Positions 1-11,566 of a DNA stretch of 64,000 nucleotides are shown piece after piece (the stretch's first letter is position 1; each line of letters starts with the position of its first letter). The DNA comes from Aurelia coerulea (Eukaryota > Cnidaria > Scyphozoa > Semaeostomeae > Ulmaridae). Below the pieces are notes generated by a model that was given only the letters and a program-made list of their open reading frames with translations, ran no database searches and was not told where the DNA came from. The stretch spans positions 17,121,484-17,185,483 of the forward strand of contig CM076951.1 in the NCBI GenBank assembly GCA_039566865.1. The letters are read 5' to 3'. The translations under genes were made by a program, and so were the position numbers.

Positions 1-235
1 CTTGTGCGATATGTTTTCAAAGGTGCCAGTACATACTTATCCGTCATATAAACACATTGTTGAAAATGTTGAAAACTTCTAGTATCTAGAGTTGCCCAGC
101 CCAAAATGAGCACCCACATAATTTGCCTTCATTGTTACCATTTTTAGTAAACCCAAATTAAAGACAGTTTAGATCTAGCTATAATGACCCCCTCATTTTC
201 TTTATTAATTGTAAAATTTGGAGTGCAGAAAATAG

Positions 236-1150
236 TATTGGAACCTTTATAGAACCATTGACTTTCAGAGGTCGATATACAACAACTGCATTTGGTACCT
301 TTACAGATTTTGCAACCATCGGCCCCCTATATTTTTAGAATTCAGCAAAGAAACACTGTATTGGAACCCTAAGAGCCTTGGGAACCTGATTTTAAGATAG
401 GGGTTTGGCTGTAGAATTAAAGGGAACCTGATTTTAAGATAGGGGTTTGGCTGTAGAATTAAAGTATATAGGAAAACAGTGCTGGAACCTTTTCGGAGCC
501 CCTTTACATTTAAAATTGAAAACGAAAACACTGTACTGGAACCTTCAGAACCCAATTTTAAGATAGGGGTTTAGCAGGAGAATTAAAGTCTATAGGAAAA
601 TAATACTGGAACCTTTTCGGTACCCTATACTTTTAAAATTCAATACAGAAACACTGTACTGGAACCTTCGGAACCCTTGGTACCTTCGGAACCCGATTTC
701 AAGAAAGGGGTTTAGCAGGATAATTAAAGTATATAGGAAAATAATATTGGAACCTTTTCGGTACCCTATACTTTTAAAATTTAATACAGAGACGCTGTAC
801 TGGAACCTTCGGAACCCTTGGTACCTTCGGAACCCGATTTCAAGATAAGGGTTTAGCAGGAGAATTAAAGTATATAGGAAAATAATATTGGAACCTTTTC
901 GGTACCTTATACTTTTAAAATTCAATACAGAAACACTGTACTGGAACCTTCGGAACCCTTGGTACCTTCGGAACCCGATTTCAAGAAAGGGGTTTAGCAG
1001 GATAATTAAAGTATATAGGAAAATAATATTGGAACCTTTTCGGTACCCTATACTTTTAAAATTCAATACAGAAACACTGTACTGGAACCTTCGGAACCCT
1101 TGGTACCTTCGGAACCCGATTTCAAGAAAGGGATTTAGCAGGAGAATTAA
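236..1150. repeat. 141-bp tandem array, left block
   Basis: Tandem repeat with a regular 141-bp period. The anchor GGAACCTTTTCGG falls at 608, 749, 890 and 1031, each 141 bp apart. Older, shorter and more diverged copies run back to about 236, including a local duplication of ~40 bp near 386-463. Each unit carries its own GGAACCTTCGGAACC and GGTACC sub-repeats. Because 141 is divisible by 3, both strands stay open across copies, giving long but repetitive reading frames of 47-residue units. I do not regard these as proteins. The block stops at 1150, exactly where an insertion starts. Confidence 0.95.
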
Positions 1151-2045
1151 ATTAAAAATCTTGTTTTTCTGAAAAATGAAAAATGCATCTATAAAGGAGA
1201 ATTTCTCCATATATTATGATGAAAACTACTTCGATGATAAGTGATCGTTGCATGCTTCATTTTTCCTTTTGAAAATTTTGTTTTAATTATTGCAAACAAT
1301 GCTGACATCAGCATTTTTTCCCAGTAGTAAGCAAATGAGTTGGAAAGAAGAAGGAAGGTGGAAATAAGGGGTTGAAGATAGTTATTTGGTGAAATTTTGA
1401 TAATATCTTGACAAACTAAACACTTTCAAGTCAAAAATTCTCATTGTAAAAAAAATTCTCAAGATATGCATGAAAACTGATCATGAGTAGTACTATCTGA
1501 GGATACCCCCGGGGAATCTTATACCGTTTGCGACCAATGATGCACAAAATTCAAACAAAATTACACAGCTTAGGTTGAAACGACCCTGTTGATCAGTTTT
1601 AGTCTATTTATTGCCGCTGTAAAACATTTGGGGTCGAAATATCCTTGCAGAAAGACCGCTAACTAATTTTTGCCATTTTCTTAAAGATGACGTCATTGAT
1701 GAGGTCACGTGACACATAATTGTTCTATTGTTCCTGGAAAAAATTAAAGAGACCTTATAAATTATAAGTTCACAACTGAAAAAGGATACTATCAAAGGAT
1801 TATGAGGTGATCTGGAATTACATCCATAAGCAGCTTACCTAAAAGTTGGCCCCAACCACTCTGAAAAAAACAGCCACCCCCCGGCCCCCTGAATTTTTTT
1901 TTCAAAATTTCACACAAATTCACACTTCAAAAGGATAGAAACTAAAAGTCAAAAAAACCATTTCCTGGTTCGTTGAACCAATTTGGAGCAGTGCTCAGTT
2001 AAGTAGGTGGGGGGGCTGAATGAGCCCCCCCTAGTCTGGATAGGG
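1151..2045. mobile_element. 895-bp insertion with TTAA target duplication, inside the 141-bp array
   Basis: The array breaks inside a unit at TTAA (1147-1150) and resumes at TTAA (2046-2049). The anchor at 1031 is followed by the next at 2071, a distance of 1040 = 141 + 899, which is one unit plus 895 inserted bases plus a 4-bp duplication. The right end reads ...GGATAGGGTTAA, like piggyBac-type termini. The left end (ATTAAAAATC) does not match it, so one end may be decayed or the family unusual. The interior holds TGCTGACATCAGCA and a TGACGTCA site but no credible gene. TTAA targets are known for piggyBac and Kolobok; which one applies here is open. Confidence 0.8.
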
Positions 2046-3123
2046 TTAAAGTATATAGGAAAATAATATTGGAACCTTTTCGGTACCTTACACTTTTAAA
2101 ATTCAATAGAGAAACACTGTACTGGAACCTTCGGAACCCTTGGTACCTTCGGAACCCGATTTCAAGAAAGGGATTTAGCAGGAGAATTAAAGTATATAGG
2201 AAAATGATACTGGAACCTTTTCGGTACCTTATAGTTTTAAAATTCAATACAGAAACACTGTACTGGAACCTTCGGAACCCTTGGTACCTTCGGAACCCGA
2301 TTTCAAGAAAGGGATTTAGCAGGAGAATTAAAGTATATAGGAAAATGATATTGGAACCTTTTCGGCACCTTATACTTTTAAAATTCAATACAGAAACACT
2401 GTACTGGAACCTTCGGAACCCTTGGTACCTTCGGAACCCAATTTCAAGAAAGGGATTTAGCAGGATAATTAAAGTATATAGGAAAATAATATTGGAATCT
2501 TTTCGGTACCTTATACTTTTAAAATTCAATACAGAAACACTGTACTGGAACCTTCGGAACCCTTGGTACCTTCGGAACCCCGATTTCAAGAAAGGGATTT
2601 AGCAGGAGAATTAAAGTATATAGGAAAATAATACTGGAACCTTTTCGGTACCTTGTACTTTTAAAATTCAATACAGAAACACTGTACTGGAACCTTCGGA
2701 ACCCTTGGTACCTTTGGAACCCAACTTCAAGAATGGGGTTTAGCAGGATAATTAAAGTATATAGGAAAATAATATTGGAACCTTTTCGGTACCTTATACT
2801 TTTAAAATTCAATACAGAAACACTGTACTGGAACCTTCGGAACCCTTGGTACCTTCGGAACCAGATTTCAAGAAAGGGATTTAGCAGGAGATTTAAGTAT
2901 ATAGGAAAAAAATATTGGAACCTTTTCGGTACCTTGTACTTTTAAAGTTAAATACAGAAACACTGTACTGGAACCTTCGGAACCCTTGGTACCTTCGGAA
3001 CCTGATTTCAAGAAATGGATTTAGCAGGAGAATTAAAGTATATAGGAAAATACTTCTGGAACCTTTTCAGAACCCTACACTTTGAAAACGCTGTACGGGA
3101 ACCTTTAGAACCCTTGGTACCAT
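2046..3123. repeat. 141-bp tandem array, right block
   Basis: Continuation of the array on the other side of the 895-bp insertion. The same anchor occurs at 2071, 2212, 2353, 2494, 2636, 2777, 2917 and 3058, with spacings of 140-142 bp. Copies are very similar to each other, with a few point changes and single-base indels. The last copy decays after about 3110. Apparent reading frames of 177 and 196 codons come from the repeat period, not from a gene. Confidence 0.95.
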
Positions 3124-3595
3124 GGTCTGTATAGGGTGTGCAAACTTGCAAGGGAATCTTTATGTGAGTGAAAATTGCAGCAATTTTGCCACGCCCATTT
3201 TTAAGAAGGTGCTCAGCGAATTTAACGAACAACGCCTATTTCGGCATAGATAGCTGAGAACTCACTTCTTGTGTTGGGGATGATGGTGTTAAAATTTCAC
3301 ACAGAAATCTCTATTGGTTCTCAAGCTATGAGGTACTATTTGTTAACAATCATTTTCAGACAATCCTGGCCAAAAGAAGCTGGGACGCAGGCAAATTTCA
3401 GTGTCTTCATGATGTTTCCTAAAATATTGAGGAGAAAACATACGTTTAGAGTCTCCTAATCCCCCCTTCCCCCTATTTCAATGTTGAGAAGGTCGAAAGG
3501 CGTTTGATTCAAGCAACTTTGAGAAGGGGGGAGCGGGGGGCACGTAATCAAAGACCGAAGTAGTGCAATTTTATGATTTGTCCCAAGTATTTTGG
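3124..3595. other. no gene seen
   Basis: AT-rich sequence with short purine-rich and pyrimidine-rich patches around 3460-3540. Only short random reading frames are present. Confidence 0.5.
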
Positions 3596-4936
3596 TCAAG
3601 ATTGTAGGTTTGCAAAGGGGAATTCTTGCACTGAATTGTGATAATGGAGAACACCAGACCAGAATGGTACAGCTTCTTGGGGTATTCCATCCTTGAAGAC
3701 TCGTCTCTCTCTCCAGTTGACAAGGAAAATGTTTCGGTGCTGGTTGTCAATTTCGAAAAGCTTATCAACCATGAGTTGCGGCATTAGAGGCTTTGCAAGA
3801 GGCACTCTACCAATTTGACTCAGCACTTTTGATTGATGCAAATAGTTTAAGGTCCGAAAAACATCCTTTGATGGTGGAAGGCGTTTGCTCACTTGGCTTG
3901 TTGCTTCTAGGAGCATTTTGTTGCACCGTCCCTCGGCCTCCATAACCTTTAGCAAAACGTTTCTGTCTGCCAGTGCATTAGCTTCAAATATAAATTTAGC
4001 ACCTACATCTACAAGGGGCAGGTGGGCTCCATTTACATCAACCACACAGCTTTTGAGGCTGTCGAAGAAAAGGCTGAGCTTCTTGATCATGTCATGAGGA
4101 TCAATATCTGTTGCTTGAAAACCTGCTTTCATCCTCTCAAACTCTGCTACAATGGAAGACAAGAAATGAAATCATAGGAGATTTAAGGGATCTTGTCGCA
4201 TATCTGCAACCAAGCGGGCTTTATAACGCACTTGAACATCCCCGTCACACTCTGCAACGGGGAAGTAGGCCCTCAACTCCTGCCAGTTGACAAAGATGTT
4301 GAAAATGACCTTCCCTCTGACCAACCAACATGTTTGCGAGGACTTCTGGAAGGGACGGGAAGGCTCGCACTCTCACTGTTCTCATTGATGATGGCAAACA
4401 GCTTCTTGTATGCTTCCCAATGTAAGATGCTCTTTGAAAACCATTTTGGAATTTCGCTCAAAAGGAGGTCAAGATGAGATGGCATCTGCTCAAATGCATG
4501 CTTGCTGCAAAGGGCCAAGGAATGGCATATGCACTTCATCATGATGCAGTTGGACGATGCATTTCTGATCCTGGACCAAACTGAGTCATGCTCACGAACC
4601 ATAGCTGATGCTCTGTTACTGTCAAACCCAAGACAGTCACTCATCTTCAACCCGGCAGCCCCCACAGACGCTTTCATGACATCAAACAAATACTTTCCAG
4701 TTGCACTGACCACTGGTATCAAAGCAACAAAGGAAGTGACAATATTCTGCTCCACCTAGCTGTAAAACCTTACTACTTCTCAAAGGTACTTCAAGCAGAC
4801 AAGATCTGTTGACTCATCAATCATGTCACAATACTTAGCACAAGCCATATCTTTGTATAAATCTTCGTGTAAAGCTTGTGAAATAACGTTCTTTATCAGA
4901 CTGGCACACTTGGTGTGATGCAGCTTCATTTTGTCT
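3596..4936 (-). pseudogene. broken hAT-like transposase
   Basis: Three minus-strand pieces in the right order make up one hAT-type transposase. The first (about 4936-4790) encodes a DMIDESTD-like segment, typical of the DUF4371 part of these proteins, and ends in stops. The second (4755-4273) carries the motif ...IMMKCICHSLALCSKHA, the Cys/His-rich part of the RNase H fold, followed by an F-S-x6-W spacing. The third (4162-3596) ends with a W-R...P...FW...F-x2-L stretch like the hAT C-terminal dimerisation region. Frameshifts separate the pieces, and stops occur near 4790 and 4770. I see no terminal repeats that pair around it. The family call is from motif memory. Confidence 0.7.
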
Positions 4937-5151
4937 AATTTTTAACCAGTTCCACCAGTAGTGATTTTCCGTCGTGATCTGAAATTGCATCTGTTCTCAA
5001 ATAAGTACCAATCTTGAATACCTTGATAAGATAATTCTTCTTTACATTGATCAATCGAATCACTTGAAGACTTCATATCAAATTGAATGATAAGTTTTTA
5101 GCTTAGGGAGTGCTCTCTCCTCGATCAGTCTACCTACTGAGAGAGCTCCTA

Positions 5152-5876
5152 CCGGGTGAGTCAGAAAAAACGTGGGGTGTTTGGTGGACTGTGACGTCAC
5201 GTTTAGCCACCCAACCGTTGTGAACTAAATTATTCCGAGCAGCCATAGATCTGACTTAGATCATAAACTTTTCCCCATCGAAATCGGTCATGTGACTTAT
5301 TATTTAAAAAAGATTTTCTTCCTAAAACTTTGCATGGGAGTCTTGCAAACTGAGGAAACCCTTAACCAAGCCCTTCAGCATTTTAGCCTTGCCAAAGCTA
5401 CAGGTACACGTGGTATTATCTTGGGAGCATGAAATAGTTCGGAAATAGTGTTTTCTCCCATGGGATGCCATGTCACGTCATAACTTGTCCTGCGAAGAGA
5501 ATATGTTTGAGAGACAGTCAAAACCCATGCTTCTTTGTGTTGTAAAGAGATTTATTTCAGCAAAATCAACGCGATGTTTCATGACAAACCTATTTCATTC
5601 TCCCCTGGTAATACCACGTGTACCTGAATCTTTGCCAAGGGTAGAATGCCGAAGGGGCTCTGTCAAAGATTTCATAAGTTTGCAAAACTCCCATACAAAG
5701 TCTTATGAAGAAAATATTTTCTGATTAATACATCAAGTGACCGATTTCGATGGGGAAAGGCTTATGATCTAAGTTAGACCTCTGGCTGCAAGAAAAAATT
5801 TAGTTCGCTACGATCAGGTTGCTGAACGCGACGTCACAATCCGCCAAACACCCCACGTTTTTTCTGACTCACCCGG
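5152..5876. mobile_element. MITE family A, copy 1 (foldback, TA target)
   Basis: The ends are inverted copies: CCGGGTGAGTCAGAAAAAAC at 5152 and its reverse complement ending at 5876, both flanked by TA. The whole 725 bp is an imperfect palindrome: a ~270-bp left half (GATCATAA, CCCCATCGAAATCGGTCA, GGTACACGTGGTATTA) reappears inverted on the right. No transposase is encoded. The TA target and terminal form suggest a Tc1/mariner-type mobiliser. This copy lies in the opposite orientation to the copies at 26.9 and 29.5 kb. Confidence 0.92.
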
Positions 5877-6736
5877 TACATAAGAAATTCCTCTCCATAC
5901 GAAATTATATGTACTCTTATTGTAAAATTTGTCATTTTTTTGTCATTGATTAACTTGTTATTCTGGTTAGTTGTATGTAACCAGGTGTCATGTAGTCCTA
6001 TGTGGAAAATGTCATGTAGTCCTATGTCACAGAACGAGACATGATGCTTGCAGCTCAATGAGAAAATATGCAGTTGTCATTTAAGTCTATATTAGTTGTC
6101 TGCTGGTAATCCCGCCATTGTCTCGCTGTTTATGAGGTCAGAAAGGGCATTCATTTTGTCAGGAGTAAGAAATACGAGATAAATGTAGAGAAACAACTTT
6201 TTTGACTGATTTGGACAAAAGAAAGCCAAAAATAAGCCAAAATTAAGAAATAAGCCAAACAAAAATTTAGCAAGCCAAACCAATCGAAAAAAAAGCCAAA
6301 AAAGTGGCTTGTGTAAAACGCAGGCCATGTATGTTAAAAAAACGCGGGTTAAATTGTGTGGGTCAAAACTAGAGGCCATGTACATACTAGCTTGCGGCTT
6401 ACAGCCTCCTGATGTTTTCAGTATGATAGTCCAAAGGTTACCTGGTTACATTGTGACAAGAAACCTTCATAGTCTCGACTATTGTTTGATTTGGGAAATT
6501 TTGAATGCAAATTATCATTTGCCCAAACAATGAGATTTGTTGCTACAGGAAGCCTCTCTAACATAATAAAATCTCTGAGTGATGCAATTAGTCCAAATAA
6601 CGACCCCATCAACAGTATTTCAAAACGCTGTATATGTTGGAATTGACATTGGCTGTCTCTAAAGTATGGAATTATGGAATGGAAAAATGGAATAGCTCAT
6701 ATGGATGATGGAATGGCAAATATGGAATAGTTAAAT
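5877..6736. other. no gene seen; low-complexity AGCCAAA tract
   Basis: A simple-sequence stretch of AAGCCAAA variants lies at about 6218-6305. A short relic GTGTAAAACGCAGGC near 6312 matches the inverted end of the element at 9437-10563. An ATGGAAT-rich patch runs from about 6665 to 6735 and resembles the ATTCC repeats at 24.0 kb. Confidence 0.5.
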
Positions 6737-6737
6737 A

Positions 6738-6980
6738 TTTTCAAAATATTGCACTATTTTCTTGCAAATCTTCCTAAATGTATGTAGGGAACAGTTTGAC
6801 AAACACTGCAGAAAAAACGAGAAATTTTTATGTAATTTCAGAGAATTATGGGGCATTCCATATTTTAGAGATTTTGGAATGGTCCCATATTTTCAAAATC
6901 TTGCACTTTTTTCTTGCAAAACCTTCCTAAATGTATGTAAGGAACAGTTTCACATGCACTGCAGCAAAACCAAACTTTGC
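6738..6980. repeat. direct duplication, 152-bp spacing
   Basis: TTGCACTATTTTCTTGCAAA...CTAAATGTATGTAGGGAACAG near 6750 is repeated near 6902 with a few changes. This is a local tandem duplication of about 90 bp of recognisable homology with an offset of 152 bp. Confidence 0.75.
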
Positions 6981-7296
6981 CAAACTGTGCCAAACTTTTT
7001 GACATTTAGGTAAGATGTGAGCAGATAATTATATAGACCATAATTTTCCCATACTTATTTTGATTTCATTTGAAACTAGCATCAGGTATACACTGTATGT
7101 AATAATATTGTTCATAAAGGTTTTGAAAACATACACAAGTTAATAAAAATTGTTGGATCAAGCACTGAATTTTATCAAATAGTTTTGTCCATCTTTGCAA
7201 CTGACACTTTTCAGAATTTCTTGGGAGTTTCCTGACATTCCTGATGTTTACACCACGTGCCCCTATAATGTACATATGAACATTTCAAAACAACTA

Positions 7297-9401
7297 CTGG
7301 GTGAGCCAGAAAAAGTTCCCACTTTCGACAGGCCAGGATAAATCACACACTAGGCCAATTTTAGTAGTTTGTGTTTTAATCTTTTGTCGATACCCTATTT
7401 TATTGTGAGTTATTTTTTGTAGATTTTTTGGTTGCCAATTTACCGACATATTAACAATTTCTTGAACAATCGAATAAAGATCGAAAAACAGTGATCAAAT
7501 TTCCTACAGATGAGCTTGGCAGAACAAAGGGAGTGCTCTTCGAAATGACTAGAGAATTTGGAAATGGATTACGTACAATCTGTCGCACGAGCGGTCGTTC
7601 AATGATTGCACAAGTTTTATGTCACTTTTATTAGTATAAAGACTCTCAGCTGTTTTATCATTTCTTTGAAATTATACTCAATAGCTAATGTAAATTAATG
7701 CATGTTGGGGATTGAAAAATATTTCAAACAAGCCTGTAGATTTAGGACCTTGTTACACGAAGACCTGCTAGCCGCGCATTATTATAACTATTTTTCAAGC
7801 ATACACGCCTTTCATTCAAGGCGCCTAGCAAGTACAGTTCTTCCTTAAAGTAACTGAAGAACATTTTGCTTCATTGATGCGTTATTTGCTTTCATTTTTA
7901 CTCGAGTTCGCTTTCTGTTTAGATATTCCAGTTGGCCTAAGAGCGACAAATATCACGTAGGCCCAAATTGGCCAGTACACAATTTTTTATAAGAAACTGG
8001 TTTATAAGAAACTAAGTACCACGATGAATAACATTTTAAGGAACTCTAGCACTACGTTAAAGAAAAATTAAGAAACTCTAAAATTCTCTTTCTAGAATAC
8101 GAGTCGGTTGATTACGGTTCGTGCAGCATTGCGTGTGTAAATATAAAGTTTTGACAGCCAAAATTAGCAACTTTTTGCCTTATGTGCATATGGCTAATTA
8201 GTGGTGACAATATCAATGCAATATCAATGCCTTTTGTCGAAAAGAAGGCTCAACTTCGAAGCATAACACAATTTTAGACCCCAAAAATAAAAAACTAATC
8301 AAGACACTTTTACCGCTAAAACACTGAAATTTTCATGCGAAATTAAGAAACTTCTAGTACTATGTGCTGATCCAAGTTTCTCAAAAGAAAACGTGTAGCA
8401 ACGTTTGAAAACGATGCTTCTCTAAATTAGGCAGCGAGAAGCGGAGGGGCACAACTGATTTTACTGTGGAAAAAATGGATGGAAAGCTGGGTGAAGGGCA
8501 ACTGACAAAGTCGTTTCTCCATTGGAAAGTTTCTTAACTTTCTGCTGCAATGCAGAAAATAATGAATGATTATTTTGAGCCAAAAATTGATGAAAGAATA
8601 ATCAGAAGCCCAAATGTAGTGTAAGGAAAAGGGCTCAATTTCTTGATTATTTTCGTCTGAGATTGGTCACATCAAATCGATAATAAACATAATTTTCAAG
8701 TTCAAAAGTTGGTACTGGCCAATTTCGGCCTGCGTGACATTTGCCGCCCATAGGCCAACAGGAATATCAAAACAGAAAGTATAAATGAGGGCAAATAACG
8801 CATCAATAAAGCAAAATGTTCTTGAAATGCTTCACGGAAGAACTGCACTTGCTAGGCGCCTGAAATGAAAGGCTTGCATACGTCAGGAATACTTACAATG
8901 ACGTGTGGCAAGCAGGTCTTCGAGTCATAAAGTTCTAAATCTACACGCTTGTTTGAAATATTCTTTCCATTCCCAACATGCATTAATTTGCAATAGCTAT
9001 CAAGTATAATTTCAAAGAAATGATAAAACAACCGAGAGTCTTTGTGTTAATAAAAGTGACATTAAACTTACGCAATCATTGAACGACTGCTTGTGCGACA
9101 GATTGTACGTGATCCTTTTCCATATTCCCTAGTCATTACGAAGAGCACTCCCTTGGTTCTGCCAAGTTAAATCTGTAGGAAATTGGGATCACTGTTTTTC
9201 GACCTTTTTGGGCAGTCTGCAGGCCAAAAAATGTTAGGAAATCATTATTATATCGATAAATTGGCATCCGAAAAATCTACAAAAATAACCCAGAATATTA
9301 TAGGGTATTGACAAAAGATTAAATCAAAAATAACTAAAATTGGCCTAGTGTGTGATTTATCCTGGCCTGCTGAAAGTGGGAACTTTTTTTGGCTCACCCG
9401 G
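7297..9401. mobile_element. 2.1-kb foldback element with ~690-bp inverted arms (TA target)
   Basis: CTGGGTGAGCCAGAAAAAG at 7297 pairs with ...GGCTCACCCG ending at 9401, both next to TA. Homology between the arms runs for roughly 680-690 bp (7297-7979 against 8711-9401). Matched blocks include GGCCTAGTGTGTGATTTATC, AATCATTGAACGACTGC and TTTGCCTCATTATTTGC-like tracts. The 730-bp centre contains several TAAGAAACT motifs and no gene. It shares the CCGGGTGA(G)yCAGAAAA type of terminus with MITE family A but its interior is unrelated. Confidence 0.9.
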
Positions 9402-9436
9402 TATTTATGAAGCCACGTTGCTGCTCCAAGAAATAC

Positions 9437-10563
9437 CGGCAAGTGTAAAACGCAGGCTTGCTGGTTGGTAAAATGCAGGTTTCAGGCCAAATGGCTGTGG
9501 CTAGAGGCAAGGTGCCTACTATTTTAAACTTCTGGTTATATTAAAAATTCTCATTCCAAAGGCATAATATTAGAATGAATGATGAAAACCAAGGACTTTT
9601 GCTGGCAGATTGACTCATATTGTTTTGTTTGAATTAAAATAAGGTAATGTTACTGGAATGCATTCAGTGGTGTCTTGAAAACAGTGGCATGATCTTCTAA
9701 GACGTTGTTGTGTAATATTTAACAGGGCAACATGGTAAACAATGCAAATTTCTTTTCTGAAACTCCTTGGGACTTGTGAGTATTAAAATAATGAGAATTT
9801 TAAATGCATGACCTGATATAAAGATCAGATCATTATATATATCAATAGCCTACTGTGTTGTCTTGTATTATATTGTATTTCACAATCTAGAGCCAAGCAG
9901 TAACAAATAAGGCTAAAGGAACAGTTCGGTTTGTCCGTTTCTTTTTCCTGTTGATAGACCCCCAACTTTTCCTCAAGTCATTTGTTTTTAAAAACTTCAG
10001 AACTGAATGAAAATAAATTATGCTTGCCTAATGTGGACAATGGAATGAATAAAAATGGGTGTGCTTTGCTATTCCAACCAATGTCCAAGAAAATAATTCA
10101 TGAACAACAATATAATCGCAAACATTGGTTACTTCCTCCAATTCTGTCAAATACCGAGAGATTGTTTAATCTGTTTCATTCTTTTCCAAGTCTCCTTCTT
10201 TTTTATATTTGCCGTTAACAAACCCGACTCTAGGTTTTTGTAGCACTATTTTTAATTTTGTACCCACTTCTTATCTTATAATTTTCTTGTTGAACATGAT
10301 TGTTTTGAGTTTGAATAATCTACAGCTGCCCTTTTCATTGCAGAGGGTATCTACATGGGTTCAGTATTGTGTGTTGTTCTAGAAAACCCATTTAAATGAT
10401 TGGTCGCTAATAGCAGGCCCCTTGCCTCTAGCCACAGCCCTTTGGCCGGAAACCTGCGTTTTACCAACCTGCAAGCCTGCGTTTTACCAACCTGCAAGCC
10501 TGCGTTTTACCAACCTGCAAACCTGCATTTTACCAACCTGCAAACCTGCGTTTTACACTTGCC
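9437..10563. mobile_element. 1.1-kb element with 10-bp target duplication
   Basis: CGGCAAGTGTAAAACGCAGG at 9437 is the inverse of CCTGCGTTTTACACTTGCC ending at 10563. The direct repeat CAAGAAATAC flanks it at 9427-9436 and 10564-10573. The ends continue as inverted copies of GCCTCTAGCCACAGCC and TTTGGCC. A 9-10-bp duplication points to a Mutator-type or similar mobiliser, but no transposase is present. The right end contains a tandem expansion listed separately. Confidence 0.85.
10453..10562. repeat. 23-bp minisatellite inside one terminal repeat
   Basis: The unit CCTGCGTTTTACCAACCTGC plus AAG occurs at 10453, 10476, 10499, 10522 and 10545, always 23 bp apart. The opposite end of the element has only a single copy, so the expansion happened in one terminus. 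Confidence 0.95.
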
Positions 10564-10573
10564 CAAGAAATAC

Positions 10574-11566
10574 ACTGCAAGAAACAAGTCAGCCAAAATT
10601 AATTGAAAATATGTAATGGGTTTTTGTCGATATTATTTTGCAATAGTACTGAAGCTTCTTTGGAGAGCTAGAATTCTCAAAAGGGTTCCCTGAAAACTAT
10701 TCACAGTATATTATTTTGTCAAACATTGCTTACTGAATGTCTTTATGGTTCACAGGTCTACTGCAGAGCTAGACTTGCTCCAAGTCTATTCAGCGGACCA
10801 TCAATAGTAAATCAATAATAAAATAAAATAATTTCTACTGCGGGGGCGTAAACTACTAAGGTGCCGCTGCGAAGGAGAAATGAGAACGAAACTGAATAGA
10901 CTTGTCGTAGTTGGAGGCTCGTGAATATTAATGAGTTCAGCGGACCGATTTTGGTCCGCTAGATAGTAAGGGGGTTGTGACTGTGGATGTGTGTACTAAC
11001 GCAAAAGATGGCTACCACGATGGCTGCTCTGTGTGCGTGTGGAATTATGGCTGCTGAATTCTTCGCTGCTCGTACGTAGCACTGACGAGCTGATGAACCA
11101 AGAGAAACGAAGCCTTGCAACAGTAGAAGCCTTCCAACAGTAGGGACGAACGATGGAAATTGGTGGACTTATGTAGTTGTTAACGGTCATCAACAGACGT
11201 CGTTATGTTTTAGGCCTAATGCATCACGGCCATTGTCAGTAGTTGTTAGAAATCGACCTGGCTCGTTGTATGTTCATGTCAGACAAAGATCAGCCATGGC
11301 TTACTTTGCAGTACCGACTTTGGTGATATTAATGATTCATAGGCGTTTCAAATAAAGGTTCTTGACATGAGACGACTTTACAATACTACGGAATACTTTA
11401 TATTCTATATGTTGCAGCACAATTGACAAGAGACTCATATACATAATTAACCAACAAAGAAAAGATTAAATTGCTGTCAATCCTTAGAATTGCAAGCCTA
11501 TTCACAGGAGGAAAGTTTCCCAGCATTTTCCTGGTGAAGTGGGATTCCTATTATCCCTGGCTAGCT
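10574..11566. other. no gene seen
   Basis: Contains two related fragments with GTTCAGCGGACC-like words near 10790 and 10938 and the hairpin CGGACCGATTTTGGTCCG at about 10945. Nothing that I can name. Confidence 0.5.

Noticed and set aside
590..2812. Open frames of 97-206 codons on both strands
   Set aside because: They repeat every 47 residues because the DNA repeats every 141 bp; no independent sign of coding.
10750..10960. Possible SINE or tRNA-derived repeat
   Set aside because: No A-box/B-box pair or tRNA fold could be made; only a short internal repeat.
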